DNA from: Planctomycetia bacterium
Lineage (GTDB): Bacteria; Planctomycetota; Planctomycetia; Pirellulales; Thermoguttaceae
DNA length: 41,611 nt
Assembly: GCA_026401055.1 (NCBI GenBank)
Contig: JAPLNP010000119.1
Span: forward strand, 1 to 41,611
Direction: 5' to 3'
The notes beneath the pieces are model-generated. The model was given only the letters and a program-made list of their open reading frames with translations, was not told the DNA's origin and did not search any database. How positions within the stretch are numbered: the first letter of the stretch is position 1; each line of letters begins with the position of its first letter. Position numbers and translations under genes: made by a program. Below, piece by piece: positions 25,134 through 34,170 of the stretch.

Positions 25134-26549
25134 CTACCGATACTCCCAGTCGCGAACGTCGACGAAATGTCCGGCCACGGCGGCGGCGGCGGCCATGGCG
25201 GGCGACACGAGGTGGGTGCGTCCGCCCTTGCCCTGGCGGCCCTCGAAGTTGCGGTTGCTGGTGGCCGCGCACCGCTCGCCCGGCTCCAGCCGGTCGGGGT
25301 TCATCGCCAGGCACATGCTGCACCCGGGCTCGCGCCACTCGAGTCCCGCCTCGGTGAAGATCCGGTCCAGACCCTCGGCCTCGGCCTGGCGTTTGACCGG
25401 ACCGCTGCCGGGCACGACCATCGCGCTGACGCCGTCGGCGACCTTTCGCCCCCGAACGACCGCCGCCGCCGCCCGCAGATCCTCGATCCGCCCGTTGGTG
25501 CAGGAGCCGATGAACACGCGGTCGATGCCGATCGAAGTGATCGGCGCGCCGGCCGACAAGCCCATGTACTCCAGCGCCCCGGCGGCGCCCTTGCGGTCGA
25601 TCTCGTCCTCGAAGTCGTCCGGATCGGGGACCTCGCCGGTCACGGCGACGACCTGGCCGGGGTTGGTTCCCCAAGTGACTTGCGGTTCGATCGCGGCGGC
25701 GTCGAGCACTTCCACCCGATCGTAGACGGCGCGGGGGTCGCTGGGCAGCCGGCTCCAGCACTCGACGGCCGCGTCGAAATCGACGGGAACGAAGTCGCGG
25801 CCACGGAGATACTTATACGTCGTTTCATCCGGCGCGATCAGCCCGGCCCGGGCGCCGGCCTCGATCGTCATGTTGCACACGGTCATCCGTTCTTCCATGC
25901 TCAAGGCGCGGATCGCCTCGCCGGTGTACTCGATGCAGTAGCCCGTGCCGCCCTGGGGCGATATCCGGCCGATCACGTAAAGGATCAAGTCCTTGGCGGT
26001 CACGCCGACCGGCAGCCGGCCGCCCGCGCGGACCTCCATGGTCTTGGGCTTGTATTGCAGGAGGGTTTGGGTGGCCAGGACGTGCTCGACTTCGCTCGTG
26101 CCGATCCCAAACGCCAGCGCGCCAAACGCGCCGTGCGTGGCGGTGTGGCTGTCGCCGCAGACGATGGTCATGCCGGGTTGGGTCAGTCCCAGCTCGGGCC
26201 CGATGACGTGGACAATGCCCTGCTCGACGTCGGCTAGGTCGTAAAGCCGGACGCCGAACTCCCGGCAATTCGCCCTGAGCGTGTCGATCTGCCTGCCGGC
26301 GATCGGATCGAGGATCGGCAACGACCGGTCGGTCGTCGGCACGTTGTGGTCCACGGTGGCGACGGTTCGCTCGGGCCGCCGGAGTTGCCGCCCGGCGAGG
26401 CGCAGCCCCTCGAACGCCTGGGGGCTGGTGACCTCGTGGACCAAGTGCAGATCGATATAGAGGATCGTCTGCTTGCCCTCCTCGGCCTGAACGACGTGGT
26501 TATCCCAGATTTTCTCGAACAGCGTTCGAGGATTTTTTTTGTCAGTCAT
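25134..26549 (-). CDS. leuC: 3-isopropylmalate dehydratase large subunit (LeuC)
   Basis: The large subunit of isopropylmalate isomerase, converting 2- to 3-isopropylmalate in leucine synthesis. Length 471 aa is typical. The [4Fe-4S] ligands are visible as Cys350 (GSCTNGR), Cys410 and Cys413 ([13 protein letters not shown]). Other signatures: [57 protein letters not shown] in parts, [17 protein letters not shown]. The small subunit gene leuD, normally next door, is absent from the neighbourhood on either side. It starts 15 bases after the membrane kinase and is probably co-transcribed with it. The start region contains eight consecutive A (codons 4-6), and no clear ribosome-binding site is present. 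Confidence 0.97.
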   Translation of the reverse strand: MTDKKNPRTLFEKIWDNHVVQAEEGKQTILYIDLHLVHEVTSPQAFEGLRLAGRQLRRPERTVATVDHNVPTTDRSLPILDPIAGRQIDTLRANCREFGVRLYDLADVEQGIVHVIGPELGLTQPGMTIVCGDSHTATHGAFGALAFGIGTSEVEHVLATQTLLQYKPKTMEVRAGGRLPVGVTAKDLILYVIGRISPQGGTGYCIEYTGEAIRALSMEERMTVCNMTIEAGARAGLIAPDETTYKYLRGRDFVPVDFDAAVECWSRLPSDPRAVYDRVEVLDAAAIEPQVTWGTNPGQVVAVTGEVPDPDDFEDEIDRKGAAGALEYMGLSAGAPITSIGIDRVFIGSCTNGRIEDLRAAAAVVRGRKVADGVSAMVVPGSGPVKRQAEAEGLDRIFTEAGLEWREPGCSMCLAMNPDRLEPGERCAATSNRNFEGRQGKGGRTHLVSPAMAAAAAVAGHFVDVRDWEYR

Positions 26550-26564
26550 GACGCCATGTTATTC

Positions 26565-28199
26565 CTATTCTTGTACCGCCTCCCACCAGGTTCGGGCGTC
26601 CGCCCGGCTCCAGCGGTCGGCCGACTGGCATCCGGCCAGGGCGTCGGCGAGGCTTGCGGCGTCCTGATAACGGTCCGCCGGCTTCTTCGCCAAGCACCGG
26701 AGGATCACCAGTTCGAGGTCCTCGGGCACGTCGACCCCCCTCTTCGACGGTGGAACAACCTCCTCGTGGACGTGGGCAATCATTACTTTGATCGCCTTAT
26801 CTGCCTCAAACGGCGGGTGGCCGGTCAGGAGGAAATATCCCACCGCCCCTAGTGAATAGATGTCGCTCCGGCCATCGGGTTCACCGTCACCGATGGCTTG
26901 CTCGGGCGACATGAACAGGGGAGAGCCGGTAATGGCTCCCTCGGTCGTCAATTGCACGGGCTGCTCATCGTCCGATCGCGTGACCAGGCCGAAGTCGAGC
27001 AACTTGGCCACATCGTAGACCCCGCCACGGTGGGCCGCGAAGATATTGCCCGGCTTGATGTCCCGATGGATCAACCCGGCCGCGTGGGCTTCACCCAACG
27101 CATCGCACGTCTGCCACAGAAGATGGACCACCCGCGCCGGCGGCATCGGCCCGAAACGCTCGACCAACTCGGCCAGGCTCATGCCGGGCAGGTATTCCAT
27201 CACGTAGTAGAACGTCCCCCGCTCGGTGCTGCCGTAGTCGAAAATCTCGACGGTGTTCCAGTGGCTAAGCTTGGCGGTGGCGCGGACCTCGCGCTGGAAC
27301 CGGGCGAGAGTCCTGGCATCGCCGGCCTTGTCCGGGCGAATCAGCTTGATCACGCAGGGACGCTTCATCAACTGGTGCTCGGCCAGATAGACCTCGCCCA
27401 TCCCGCCGGCGCCGATCCGCCGCTTGAGGCGATATTGGCCCAACTGCCGGGCCTCGAAGGCCTCGCGTCGCAGCGTGCCGATCGTATAAACCCCGAAGAC
27501 GCTGCCCGCCCAGGTCAGCCCCAGCATCAGCGGGAGCCGCGTCCAGGTTTCGATCATCGTCACGTCGGCAACACGGGGGTCTGTCAGAACGATGGCGATC
27601 ACCAGAACGAGCGGCGTGACGGCGATCGCCCCGATCACCACGGCGGCACGCCGCCACGTGTTTGGGATAAACATGGCATAGACGAACATCAGCACCAGCC
27701 ACGGACCGGGCTGAAAATCGAAGTAGCCCAGAGGCAAGTGCCCTTCGATCAGGTAATAGCCCAGGACCATGAAGAAGAGGACCGGCATTCCGAAGATCAC
27801 CAACTCGGACGCCCGGAGCCACCGTAGCGGAATGTCGCAATGGCGGCACATCATCCCGCCAACCGCGGCGAGCATCGCCACGGTCGCCACATGCAGGGAG
27901 AACAGAAACAGGCCGGCGGGCGCGGTGAACTCGGCCCGATAAGCGTGCGCCACGAGAAACACCGCGTAGCCCACGCTCAGAAACAGCGCCGCGGCCCGCA
28001 ATCGGGCACGGAGCAGGACGTTCGTCTCATGCGAGAGTTCCGGGGTGCTCCCCTCGATGACGGCAACCGGGACCCCTTGTACTGACGAGAGGGAATCCTC
28101 GCTGCGTTGCGTGGTAGTGAGATGTTCCGTACCGGCGTCGATGGTCACCGCCAGTGGCGACACGCCGCCGGACGGACGGGGAGCTTCTGAGTCGGCCAT
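26565..28199 (-). CDS. Membrane Ser/Thr protein kinase with N-terminal multi-pass domain
   Basis: A Hanks-type kinase of 544 aa. Unlike the common layout, the membrane part is N-terminal: after a polar 60-residue head, about six hydrophobic segments (for example LFLSVGYAVFLVAHAY, LFSLHVATVAMLAAVGG, LVIFGMPVLFFMVLGYY, WLVLMFVYAMF, AVVIGAIAVTPLVLVIAIV) lead to a C-terminal kinase from residue 255. Kinase motifs: GAGGMGEVY glycine loop (263-271), VIKL with Lys285, Glu in helix C (REVRATAKL), HRDIKPGN (Asp380), DFGL (Asp402), GSPLFMSPEQ, DIYSLGAVGYFLLTGHPPF. The catalytic residues are intact. The membrane module may sense a signal or anchor the kinase. It is directly upstream of leuC. Confidence 0.93.
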   Translation of the reverse strand: MADSEAPRPSGGVSPLAVTIDAGTEHLTTTQRSEDSLSSVQGVPVAVIEGSTPELSHETNVLLRARLRAAALFLSVGYAVFLVAHAYRAEFTAPAGLFLFSLHVATVAMLAAVGGMMCRHCDIPLRWLRASELVIFGMPVLFFMVLGYYLIEGHLPLGYFDFQPGPWLVLMFVYAMFIPNTWRRAAVVIGAIAVTPLVLVIAIVLTDPRVADVTMIETWTRLPLMLGLTWAGSVFGVYTIGTLRREAFEARQLGQYRLKRRIGAGGMGEVYLAEHQLMKRPCVIKLIRPDKAGDARTLARFQREVRATAKLSHWNTVEIFDYGSTERGTFYYVMEYLPGMSLAELVERFGPMPPARVVHLLWQTCDALGEAHAAGLIHRDIKPGNIFAAHRGGVYDVAKLLDFGLVTRSDDEQPVQLTTEGAITGSPLFMSPEQAIGDGEPDGRSDIYSLGAVGYFLLTGHPPFEADKAIKVMIAHVHEEVVPPSKRGVDVPEDLELVILRCLAKKPADRYQDAASLADALAGCQSADRWSRADARTWWEAVQE

Positions 28200-28360
28200 G
28201 GTCGGGATCCGATCGTTGCTTGCTGCCCACGCGGGGGTGCTTCCCGATCAAGACCATCATATACGTCGGCCGGACGTTTGACGACCAGGAAATCCCATCA
28301 GCTACGCCGTTTCTTCCTCGTCGTCCCAGCTTTCCGCCGCTCGAGACCCGGCCCACACCC

Positions 28361-28957
28361 CTACGCCGCCTTCTTTGCGGCGGCGAGCGCGGCGATCTCG
28401 GACGGGGGGATCCGCCGTAGCTCAATTCGGCCCCCGGCGTGGGTCGTCTCCAGCAGGACCCGCGACTCGGGATGGAGAACCCGAGGCAGATAGCACCAGG
28501 CCGCAGCCAGTTCGGGCGTGTTTTGCCGGGCGGAAATCACGACCAAGTCGGTGTTGCTCAGGGAGTTGGCCGCTTGGGCCAGCGCGGTCGTCACGTCGCC
28601 CGGGATCAGCCGGACCGTCGCGTGCGTGCCGGCGAGCAGCCGGTGGGTCATTTTGAGGGTCATTCCCGGCCCGTCCGCGGCCGTGCGGCCCTCGAAACGG
28701 TCGATGCCGGCGTAATGGATTTCGGCGTCCGGCGAGGCCAGTCGCGCGATCTCGATCATCCGCACCGCCCGTTGGCCGATACCGATCCCACATTCGAGGA
28801 TCGAGCAGACCTTCTGCCGGCGAATCGTCTGGTAGATCAGTCGGTCGCTGGCAGGGCTGGAGAAATAAGAAAGATACGCGGTTCTGAGAAACGTGGTGAC
28901 AGGCAACTTCGCCTCCTTGGCGATTCCGTCAAGCTTCGGGAAGAGATTCTCTTCCAT
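28361..28957 (-). CDS. Putative class I SAM methyltransferase-like protein
   Basis: A 198-residue soluble protein. SILECGIGIGQRAVRMIEIA (residues about 51-70 from the start used) is like the glycine-rich SAM motif I; IHYAGIDRFEG resembles motif II with an acidic residue, and TVRLIPGDV is similar to motif III. The remainder (LSNTDLVVISARQNTPELAAAWCYLPRVL) is a Rossmann-like strand/helix. No acceptor is indicated. An in-frame ATG 57 bases upstream would add 19 residues of low-quality sequence. The gene precedes the kinase on the same strand by about 160 bases and is divergent from the subtilase gene. Confidence 0.65.
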   Translation of the reverse strand: MEENLFPKLDGIAKEAKLPVTTFLRTAYLSYFSSPASDRLIYQTIRRQKVCSILECGIGIGQRAVRMIEIARLASPDAEIHYAGIDRFEGRTAADGPGMTLKMTHRLLAGTHATVRLIPGDVTTALAQAANSLSNTDLVVISARQNTPELAAAWCYLPRVLHPESRVLLETTHAGGRIELRRIPPSEIAALAAAKKAA

Positions 28958-29332
28958 TGAGTTTCGGCGTCCGGTCCGCGTCGAGTCGAGCAGAACCGGC
29001 CGCAATTCTCGCATTTCCGCGCGATCCGTTTTCGGGTATCCTTCGTACCGTTGCCTGAATGCGACGTTGTGGCCGAATCGGGCCGCGGACGTTGCCTTCT
29101 CGCATCACAGGCGGCACCGAAACGGATTGTCCACCGTGGCCGCCGGCGCGCGACGGCGTTTTCCCGCCCTGGCCGTCCGCGAAGCGCCGGGAACGTGACC
29201 TATATTAGACTGTTGCACGCCCGGGACGTTGGAGACGCCCGCGGCACGACCTGATCGCCATTGGCTTTCGCCACCTTCGCGGCCGATCTTCCCCTCGCCG
29301 GCCGCGCCTCCACCATCGAGGAGACGCTTCAC
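28958..29332. promoter_or_regulatory. Divergent intergenic region
   Basis: 375 bases between the methyltransferase-like gene (minus) and the subtilase (plus). It should contain two promoters; I see no certain -35/-10 pair. A GAGGAGA ribosome-binding site sits about 9 bases before the subtilase ATG. No gene is supported. Confidence 0.45.
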
Positions 29333-32134
29333 ATGCGCTCATCCCGCCGGCGCGGCCGCCGCGCGCTTCGCGTGACGCGACTGGAACCCATGGAACCGAG
29401 GCTGCTGATGTCGGCCGACCCGACCGGCAGCCTGACGCTCGACGACTTCGTCGAATGCTCAATTGACAGCCAACTGGAAACCTCGTCGGTCGACGCGCTG
29501 GATCTCGCCGGCCCGGCGGCGGTTCGGGCCGACTACGGATTCACCGGCGCCGGGCAAACGGTCGCCGTGATCGACTCGGGCATCGCCTACAGCCACGTCG
29601 CCCTGGGCGGCGGCTTCGGCAGCGAGTATCGCGTGGTCGGCGGCTACGACTTCACCGGCTCGGGGGATGCCGATCCCTACGACGGCGGGCCCCGCGGCTC
29701 CCACGGCACCCACGTCGCCGGCATCATCGGCAGCAGCAACGCGGTCAACACGGGCGTCGCCCCCGAGGTCGACCTGGTCGCCCTGCGGGTGTTCGACGAT
29801 CAGGGCCGAGGCAGTTTCACTTGGGTCGAACAGGCCCTCGAATGGGTCCACGACAACCGTAATGCGTTCGAGAATCCGATTACGACGGTCAACCTGTCGC
29901 TCGGCGGAAGCTGGAACTCCAACTCGCTGCCCAACTGGGCAATCCTCGAGGACGAGTTGGCCCAACTCGAGGCCGACGGCATCTTCATCTCGGTGGCGGC
30001 GGGCAACCAGTTCACCACCCACAACTCGACCGGGCTGGCCTACCCGGCCGCGAGCAGCCACGTCGTACCCGTCGCCTCCGTCGACCCCAACGGCACGTTG
30101 AGCTACTACTCGCAGCGCAACGCGAGGGTGATCGCCGCCCCGGGCCGGGCGATCACCAGCACCGTGCCCGACTATCGCGGAAACGGCAACGGCGTGGACG
30201 ACGATTTCGCGACGTACTCGGGCACGAGCATGGCCGCGCCGTACGTGGCCGGGGCCAGCGTGCTGCTGCGCGAAGCGTATGCGTTTGCCGGCGTCGAGAA
30301 CGTCGATCAGGCGACGCTCTACGAGTTGATGTCGAGCACCGCCGACACGGTCTACGACCCGATCACCAGGCTGAGCTACTACCGGCTGAACCTCGACCGC
30401 GCGATCGCGGCCGTCATGCCGAAGGACGATTTCGGCTCGGTCGCCGCCGACGCCTTCGCCCTGGGGTCGCTCGTCGACACATTGTCGTTGGACGGGGCGA
30501 TTGCCTCGAAGGACGACGCCGACTGGTTCCGATTCACCGCCGCGCGAAGCGGCAAGGTCACCTTCGACGCCGACGTAACACGCGAGATGAAGGCGCAATG
30601 GGACGTGGCCGGCACGGTCGCGGGCCTTGCCATCGACGCCGGCCGGCTCTCGTTCGACGTGGTCGCCGGACAGACCTACCGCGTCGGCCTGGCCACCGCC
30701 GCCGGGCTCGGATACTACACGATCGACGCCTCCCTCGAAGCCAGCTCCACGGTGAACGACTTCGGAGCCATCGAGCAAAAGACGTTCTCCGACAACCGGA
30801 TCACCGCCGCGGGCGAGTGGTTCTCGATGACCGCCACCACCAGCGGCATCTTGACCGTCGAAGCTCTGCTCGCGCAAAACGGTGCGAAGGTGACGCTTGA
30901 ACTGTACGACGCCAACCACCGTCTGCTCGGCCGCAGCCAGGCCGGCGACGGCGAGCCCAGGGTCGACGTTGCCGTCTCGGCCGGCGACCGCGTGTTTCTC
31001 CGCGCGGTCCGCGAGGGTTCCGACACGGGCGCAGCGGTCGATTTCCGGGTCACCAATCTGGTCAGCCGGACCGGCTCGACGGTCAAGGTGCTGGGAACCG
31101 ACGGCGACGATACGTTCGACTTCGCGGCCGGCGGCACCCATCGCGTTGTCGTCAACGGCGTCGGGTACAACTTCGCCGGCTCGCAGGTCACGACGATCCG
31201 GTTCGACGGTCGCGGGGGCACGGACACCGCCGTCCTCGCCGGCACCGCCGCCAACGAAACCGCCGAGATTCGCGTCGGCTCGGCCGAAATGCGAGGCACC
31301 GGCTATCGCGTATCCACCGCCGACGTCGAGAACCTCACCCTGCGGGGCGGCGCGGGCGCCGATACGGCCACATTCTACGACTCCGCCGGAAACGATACCT
31401 TCGTGGCCACGCCCCGCGAGAGCACGCTCCGCGGAGACGGCTTCTCGAATCTCGCGGAGAACTTCGAACAGATCCGCGCCGTGGCGAGCGCCGGCCTCGA
31501 CACTGCCGATTTCTACGACTCGGCCGGCAATGACACGTTCGTCGCCACGCTCCTCTACGGCAAGCTCTACGGCGCCGGGTTCTATCTCCGGGCCGAGGGT
31601 TTCCGTTATCTCTACGGCCACGCCACCGCCGGCGGCGAGGACGTCGCGTACCTCCGCGATTCGGCGGGCGATGATACGTTCATCGCCACGCCCGACGCGG
31701 CGCGGCTCGAGGGCGCCGGCTTCCGCTTCCAGACCGAGGCGTTCGAGCGCGTGTACGCCTACGCCACCGAAGGCGGACGCGACACCGCGCGGCTCTTCGA
31801 TTCCGCCGGAAACGACGCCGTTCTCGTTTGCCCCACCGAAACCCGCATGTCCGGCTCGGGCTTCGACAATCGGGCGAAGTTCTTCGAGCAGGTCTACGCC
31901 GAGAGCGACAAGGGACGCGATAGCGCGACGCTTTACGCCTCGGGCACGACGGACCGGCTCCAGGCTTCGGCGGCCCTTGCCCGGCTGCTCGGCGAAGCGG
32001 CCACCGTCGATCTGAGCGGCTTCGAGCACGTTCGCGCGTACGCCAGGCCGGGCGGCCTTAACACCGCCGAGGTCGCGGTGTTAGACTACGTGCTGGAATT
32101 GCTCGGCGCGTGGGACGCGACTGCAAGATCGTAA
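29333..32134 (+). CDS. Secreted subtilisin-family (S8) peptidase with LEPR-like signature and C-terminal repeats
   Basis: A 933-residue serine peptidase. The N-terminus is basic and carries RLEPMEPRLLMSADP (residues 16-30), a variant of the LEPR-XLL signature of planctomycete surface/secreted proteins. The S8 triad is Asp81 (VAVIDSGIAY), His124 (GSHGTHVAG) and Ser299 (SGTSMAAPYVAGA), with Asn225 (AAGN) as oxyanion. After the catalytic domain come PPC/beta-sandwich-like domains (residues about 365-600) and then five similar 48-52-residue units built on DSAGNDTFVATP. Such repeats may bind ligand or extend the protein through the outer layers. The ATG at 29333 is fixed by GAGGAGA 9 bases upstream and by the LEPR motif. 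The very long open frame on the opposite strand is a shadow. Confidence 0.93.
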   Translation: MRSSRRRGRRALRVTRLEPMEPRLLMSADPTGSLTLDDFVECSIDSQLETSSVDALDLAGPAAVRADYGFTGAGQTVAVIDSGIAYSHVALGGGFGSEYRVVGGYDFTGSGDADPYDGGPRGSHGTHVAGIIGSSNAVNTGVAPEVDLVALRVFDDQGRGSFTWVEQALEWVHDNRNAFENPITTVNLSLGGSWNSNSLPNWAILEDELAQLEADGIFISVAAGNQFTTHNSTGLAYPAASSHVVPVASVDPNGTLSYYSQRNARVIAAPGRAITSTVPDYRGNGNGVDDDFATYSGTSMAAPYVAGASVLLREAYAFAGVENVDQATLYELMSSTADTVYDPITRLSYYRLNLDRAIAAVMPKDDFGSVAADAFALGSLVDTLSLDGAIASKDDADWFRFTAARSGKVTFDADVTREMKAQWDVAGTVAGLAIDAGRLSFDVVAGQTYRVGLATAAGLGYYTIDASLEASSTVNDFGAIEQKTFSDNRITAAGEWFSMTATTSGILTVEALLAQNGAKVTLELYDANHRLLGRSQAGDGEPRVDVAVSAGDRVFLRAVREGSDTGAAVDFRVTNLVSRTGSTVKVLGTDGDDTFDFAAGGTHRVVVNGVGYNFAGSQVTTIRFDGRGGTDTAVLAGTAANETAEIRVGSAEMRGTGYRVSTADVENLTLRGGAGADTATFYDSAGNDTFVATPRESTLRGDGFSNLAENFEQIRAVASAGLDTADFYDSAGNDTFVATLLYGKLYGAGFYLRAEGFRYLYGHATAGGEDVAYLRDSAGDDTFIATPDAARLEGAGFRFQTEAFERVYAYATEGGRDTARLFDSAGNDAVLVCPTETRMSGSGFDNRAKFFEQVYAESDKGRDSATLYASGTTDRLQASAALARLLGEAATVDLSGFEHVRAYARPGGLNTAEVAVLDYVLELLGAWDATARS

Positions 32135-32154
32135 GCCGGGTCGCGACCGGCAAT
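32131..32154. repeat. Palindromic word GTAAGCCGGGTC at the end of the subtilase gene
   Basis: GCCGGGTCGCGACCGGC forms a short hairpin just past (and overlapping) the stop codon. It is a variant of the GTAGGCCGGGTC family at 12444 and 17231 and may act as a transcription end. Confidence 0.5.
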
Positions 32155-32212
32155 CCCACTCGACGTTCCACCGATCGGTGACCCCATGAAAAACCCAGGG
32201 AGGTATCCAACC

Positions 32213-33793
32213 ATGACCAGACTGTCCCCACGGTTCGCGTTTCGCCGGGCGGGCGCGGCGATCCTCTGTCTCGTGCTCGGTCCGCTCGTCCCGAACGCCT
32301 TCGGCGCGGAGGCGGCCCCGGCAGGGCAGCTTTACCACAATGAAGACTGCACCAACTTCTTCTGGTTCAACGACAACCCCGAGGGCAAGGCCGGCGAGAT
32401 CGTCGACCGCTACGTCGACGTCATCGCCGACGCGGGCGTCACCGTGCTCCTGTGCAACACGAACGCGCGGCGAACGAATTACCAAAGCCGTGTGTGGGAA
32501 GCGTTCTGGGACGGCTACGATCCCGCCGGCCCGGACGATCAGCCGTTCCTGGCGCCGATGCGGCGCGACGCGGTGGCGGCCTATCGCAAGGGCCTCGGCA
32601 ACATGCTGGCGGTGCATCGCCGGGGAATCGACTACCCTGCCCGGGTCGCCCAGCGGTGCCGGCAACGCGGCATCTCGCCGTGGATCTCGCTGCGGATGAA
32701 CGACTGCCACGAAAACGACATCGCGGACCATCCCTTCCACGGAAGCTTCTGGAAGAAAAACCCGCAGTTCCGGCGGCAGAACTGCCCGGGCTACTTCGCC
32801 ACGTGCCTCGACTATGCCCATCCGGAGGTCCGCGATCTGTATAAGGCGCTCATCGTCGAGACGCTCGACCGGTACGACATCGACGGGCTGGAACTGGACT
32901 TCATGCGCGAGCCGTACCTGTTCAGCGCGGGCAAGGAGGCCGAGGGGGCGCCGATCCTCACCGCGTGGATTCGCGACGTCCGCAAGCTGACCGAGGCGGC
33001 CGCCGCCCGGCGGGGACACCCCGTGCGACTCGGCGTCCGCGTGCCCTCGCGGCCGGAAACCGCCAAGGCGATGGGCCTGGAGGCGATCGACTGGGCCAAA
33101 GAGGGGCTGATCGACCTGCTGGTCGCGACGCCGCGTTGGGCCACCACCGAGTTCGACATGCCGCTGGAGGAGTGGCGAGAGCTGCTGGGGACGTCGAAAG
33201 TGACGCTGGCCGGCGGGCTCGAGGTGCTCTACCGGCCCTGTCCGGGCGGAGAGGCGAACACCGTTTCGCCCGAGCTTGATCGGGGCGCCGCCGCGGCGGT
33301 TCTCTCGCGGGGCGCGGACACGGTGTACCTGTTCAACCACTTCCAGAACGGCGTTTGGCCGCCGGACGTCTACCGCGACTTGCTCAAGTCGATGCGGTCG
33401 CTCGACACGCTCTTGAAGCTGCCGCGAAGCGTCGGCATCACGTATCGCGACATCACCGGCCCGGGCGAGGCGTACCAACCGCCGCTGCCGGCCGCGGGCA
33501 AGGAACTCGCGTTCCGGATGCGGCCCGGCCCGATCCCCGAAGGCCGCGCGACGAGCGTTCTCTTGGAATTCGCCCCCGGCGAAGGCACGGCGATGAGCGT
33601 GCCCACCGTGACGGTCAACGGCAAGCCGTGCGAGGTCGCCAAGGACGAGACGCCCAAGCCCGGCGTCCGCGTGATCCGCTTCAACGTGCCGGCCGCGGCC
33701 CTAGCGGGCGCCGACGTTCACGAGATCAAGGCCGTGGCCAAGGATGACAACGCCCTGACGATTCGGCGCGTGGAGATGAGGGTTGGCGAATAG
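32213..33793 (+). CDS. Exported TIM-barrel glycosidase-like protein
   Basis: A 526-residue protein with signal peptide (AAILCLVLGPLVPNAFGAE). The first 330 residues of the mature protein look like a (beta/alpha)8 barrel: GVTVLLCNTNARRTNY, GISPWISLRMNDCHEND, YDIDGLELDFMREP (where a catalytic Glu or Asp would be expected on the ELDFMREP strand), and IDLLVATPRWATTEFDM. The last 120 residues form a beta-sandwich (GRATSVLLEFAPGEG, VTVNGKPCEV). No named GH family can be assigned. Start: ATG at 32213 follows the strong AGGGAGG ribosome-binding site; an ATG 27 bases upstream is a worse candidate. It follows the subtilase on the same strand. Confidence 0.8.
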   Translation: MTRLSPRFAFRRAGAAILCLVLGPLVPNAFGAEAAPAGQLYHNEDCTNFFWFNDNPEGKAGEIVDRYVDVIADAGVTVLLCNTNARRTNYQSRVWEAFWDGYDPAGPDDQPFLAPMRRDAVAAYRKGLGNMLAVHRRGIDYPARVAQRCRQRGISPWISLRMNDCHENDIADHPFHGSFWKKNPQFRRQNCPGYFATCLDYAHPEVRDLYKALIVETLDRYDIDGLELDFMREPYLFSAGKEAEGAPILTAWIRDVRKLTEAAAARRGHPVRLGVRVPSRPETAKAMGLEAIDWAKEGLIDLLVATPRWATTEFDMPLEEWRELLGTSKVTLAGGLEVLYRPCPGGEANTVSPELDRGAAAAVLSRGADTVYLFNHFQNGVWPPDVYRDLLKSMRSLDTLLKLPRSVGITYRDITGPGEAYQPPLPAAGKELAFRMRPGPIPEGRATSVLLEFAPGEGTAMSVPTVTVNGKPCEVAKDETPKPGVRVIRFNVPAAALAGADVHEIKAVAKDDNALTIRRVEMRVGE

Positions 33794-34170
33794 GGTGGGC
33801 TATGGACGCGTGTCTAGCGTGGCTCGCCGCTTGCGGGTTTGCGGCGTCCAGATTGATGAAGCGACTATCTCGGACGTCTGACTCCTCACGAGTTGCCGTT
33901 AAGGTCGGTTGACCGGGTAGTCCCGAGAATCGGAGGTTTTCTGGGATAGTGGCGGTGGGATGTTCGCAGTCCGGTTGGCGGTCTGTCTTGGCAGTCCGTT
34001 GCGCGTTAGGCGGAAACTGCCTATCACGCAGAAAAGGCGTTGCAATACAGCAACTTCCTGCTAGAATGCGACTTGCGAAAAGCGTCTATCTGCGCGTTAG
34101 GCCGCATATCTGACGCCTACAGGTTATTGGCAGAGACTCCCTATACACAAAGCAACTGAGGGATCGATTC
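33794..34170. other. Intergenic region with attC-like core repeats
   Basis: Holds a hairpin CGCCGC/GCGGCG (about 33830-33852), the direct repeat GCAGTCCG, two copies of GCGCGTTAGGC (34001-34011 and 34092-34102), and short inverted segments between them. No protein-coding frame is supported. It is the left flank of a foreign-looking methyltransferase gene. Confidence 0.55.
34001..34102 (+). repeat. Duplicated GCGCGTTAGGC cores (probable decayed attC and cassette boundary)
   Basis: Each GTTAGGC is a perfect GTTRRRY core. The second one pairs with GCCTATC at 34019-34025 to give an imperfect 14-bp inverted repeat (GCCTATCACGCAGA against TCTGCGCGTTAGGC, 12 of 14 pairs), with an internal hairpin GTTGC/GCAAC. 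The first copy has no clear left partner upstream. Together these look like a decayed attC of 84 bp. Confidence 0.4.

Noticed and set aside
29459-32029. Very long open frame on the minus strand opposite the subtilase
   Set aside because: GC-rich third positions on the real gene suppress stops in the opposite frame; the translated product has no domain resemblance and is Gly/Val/Arg-rich noise.
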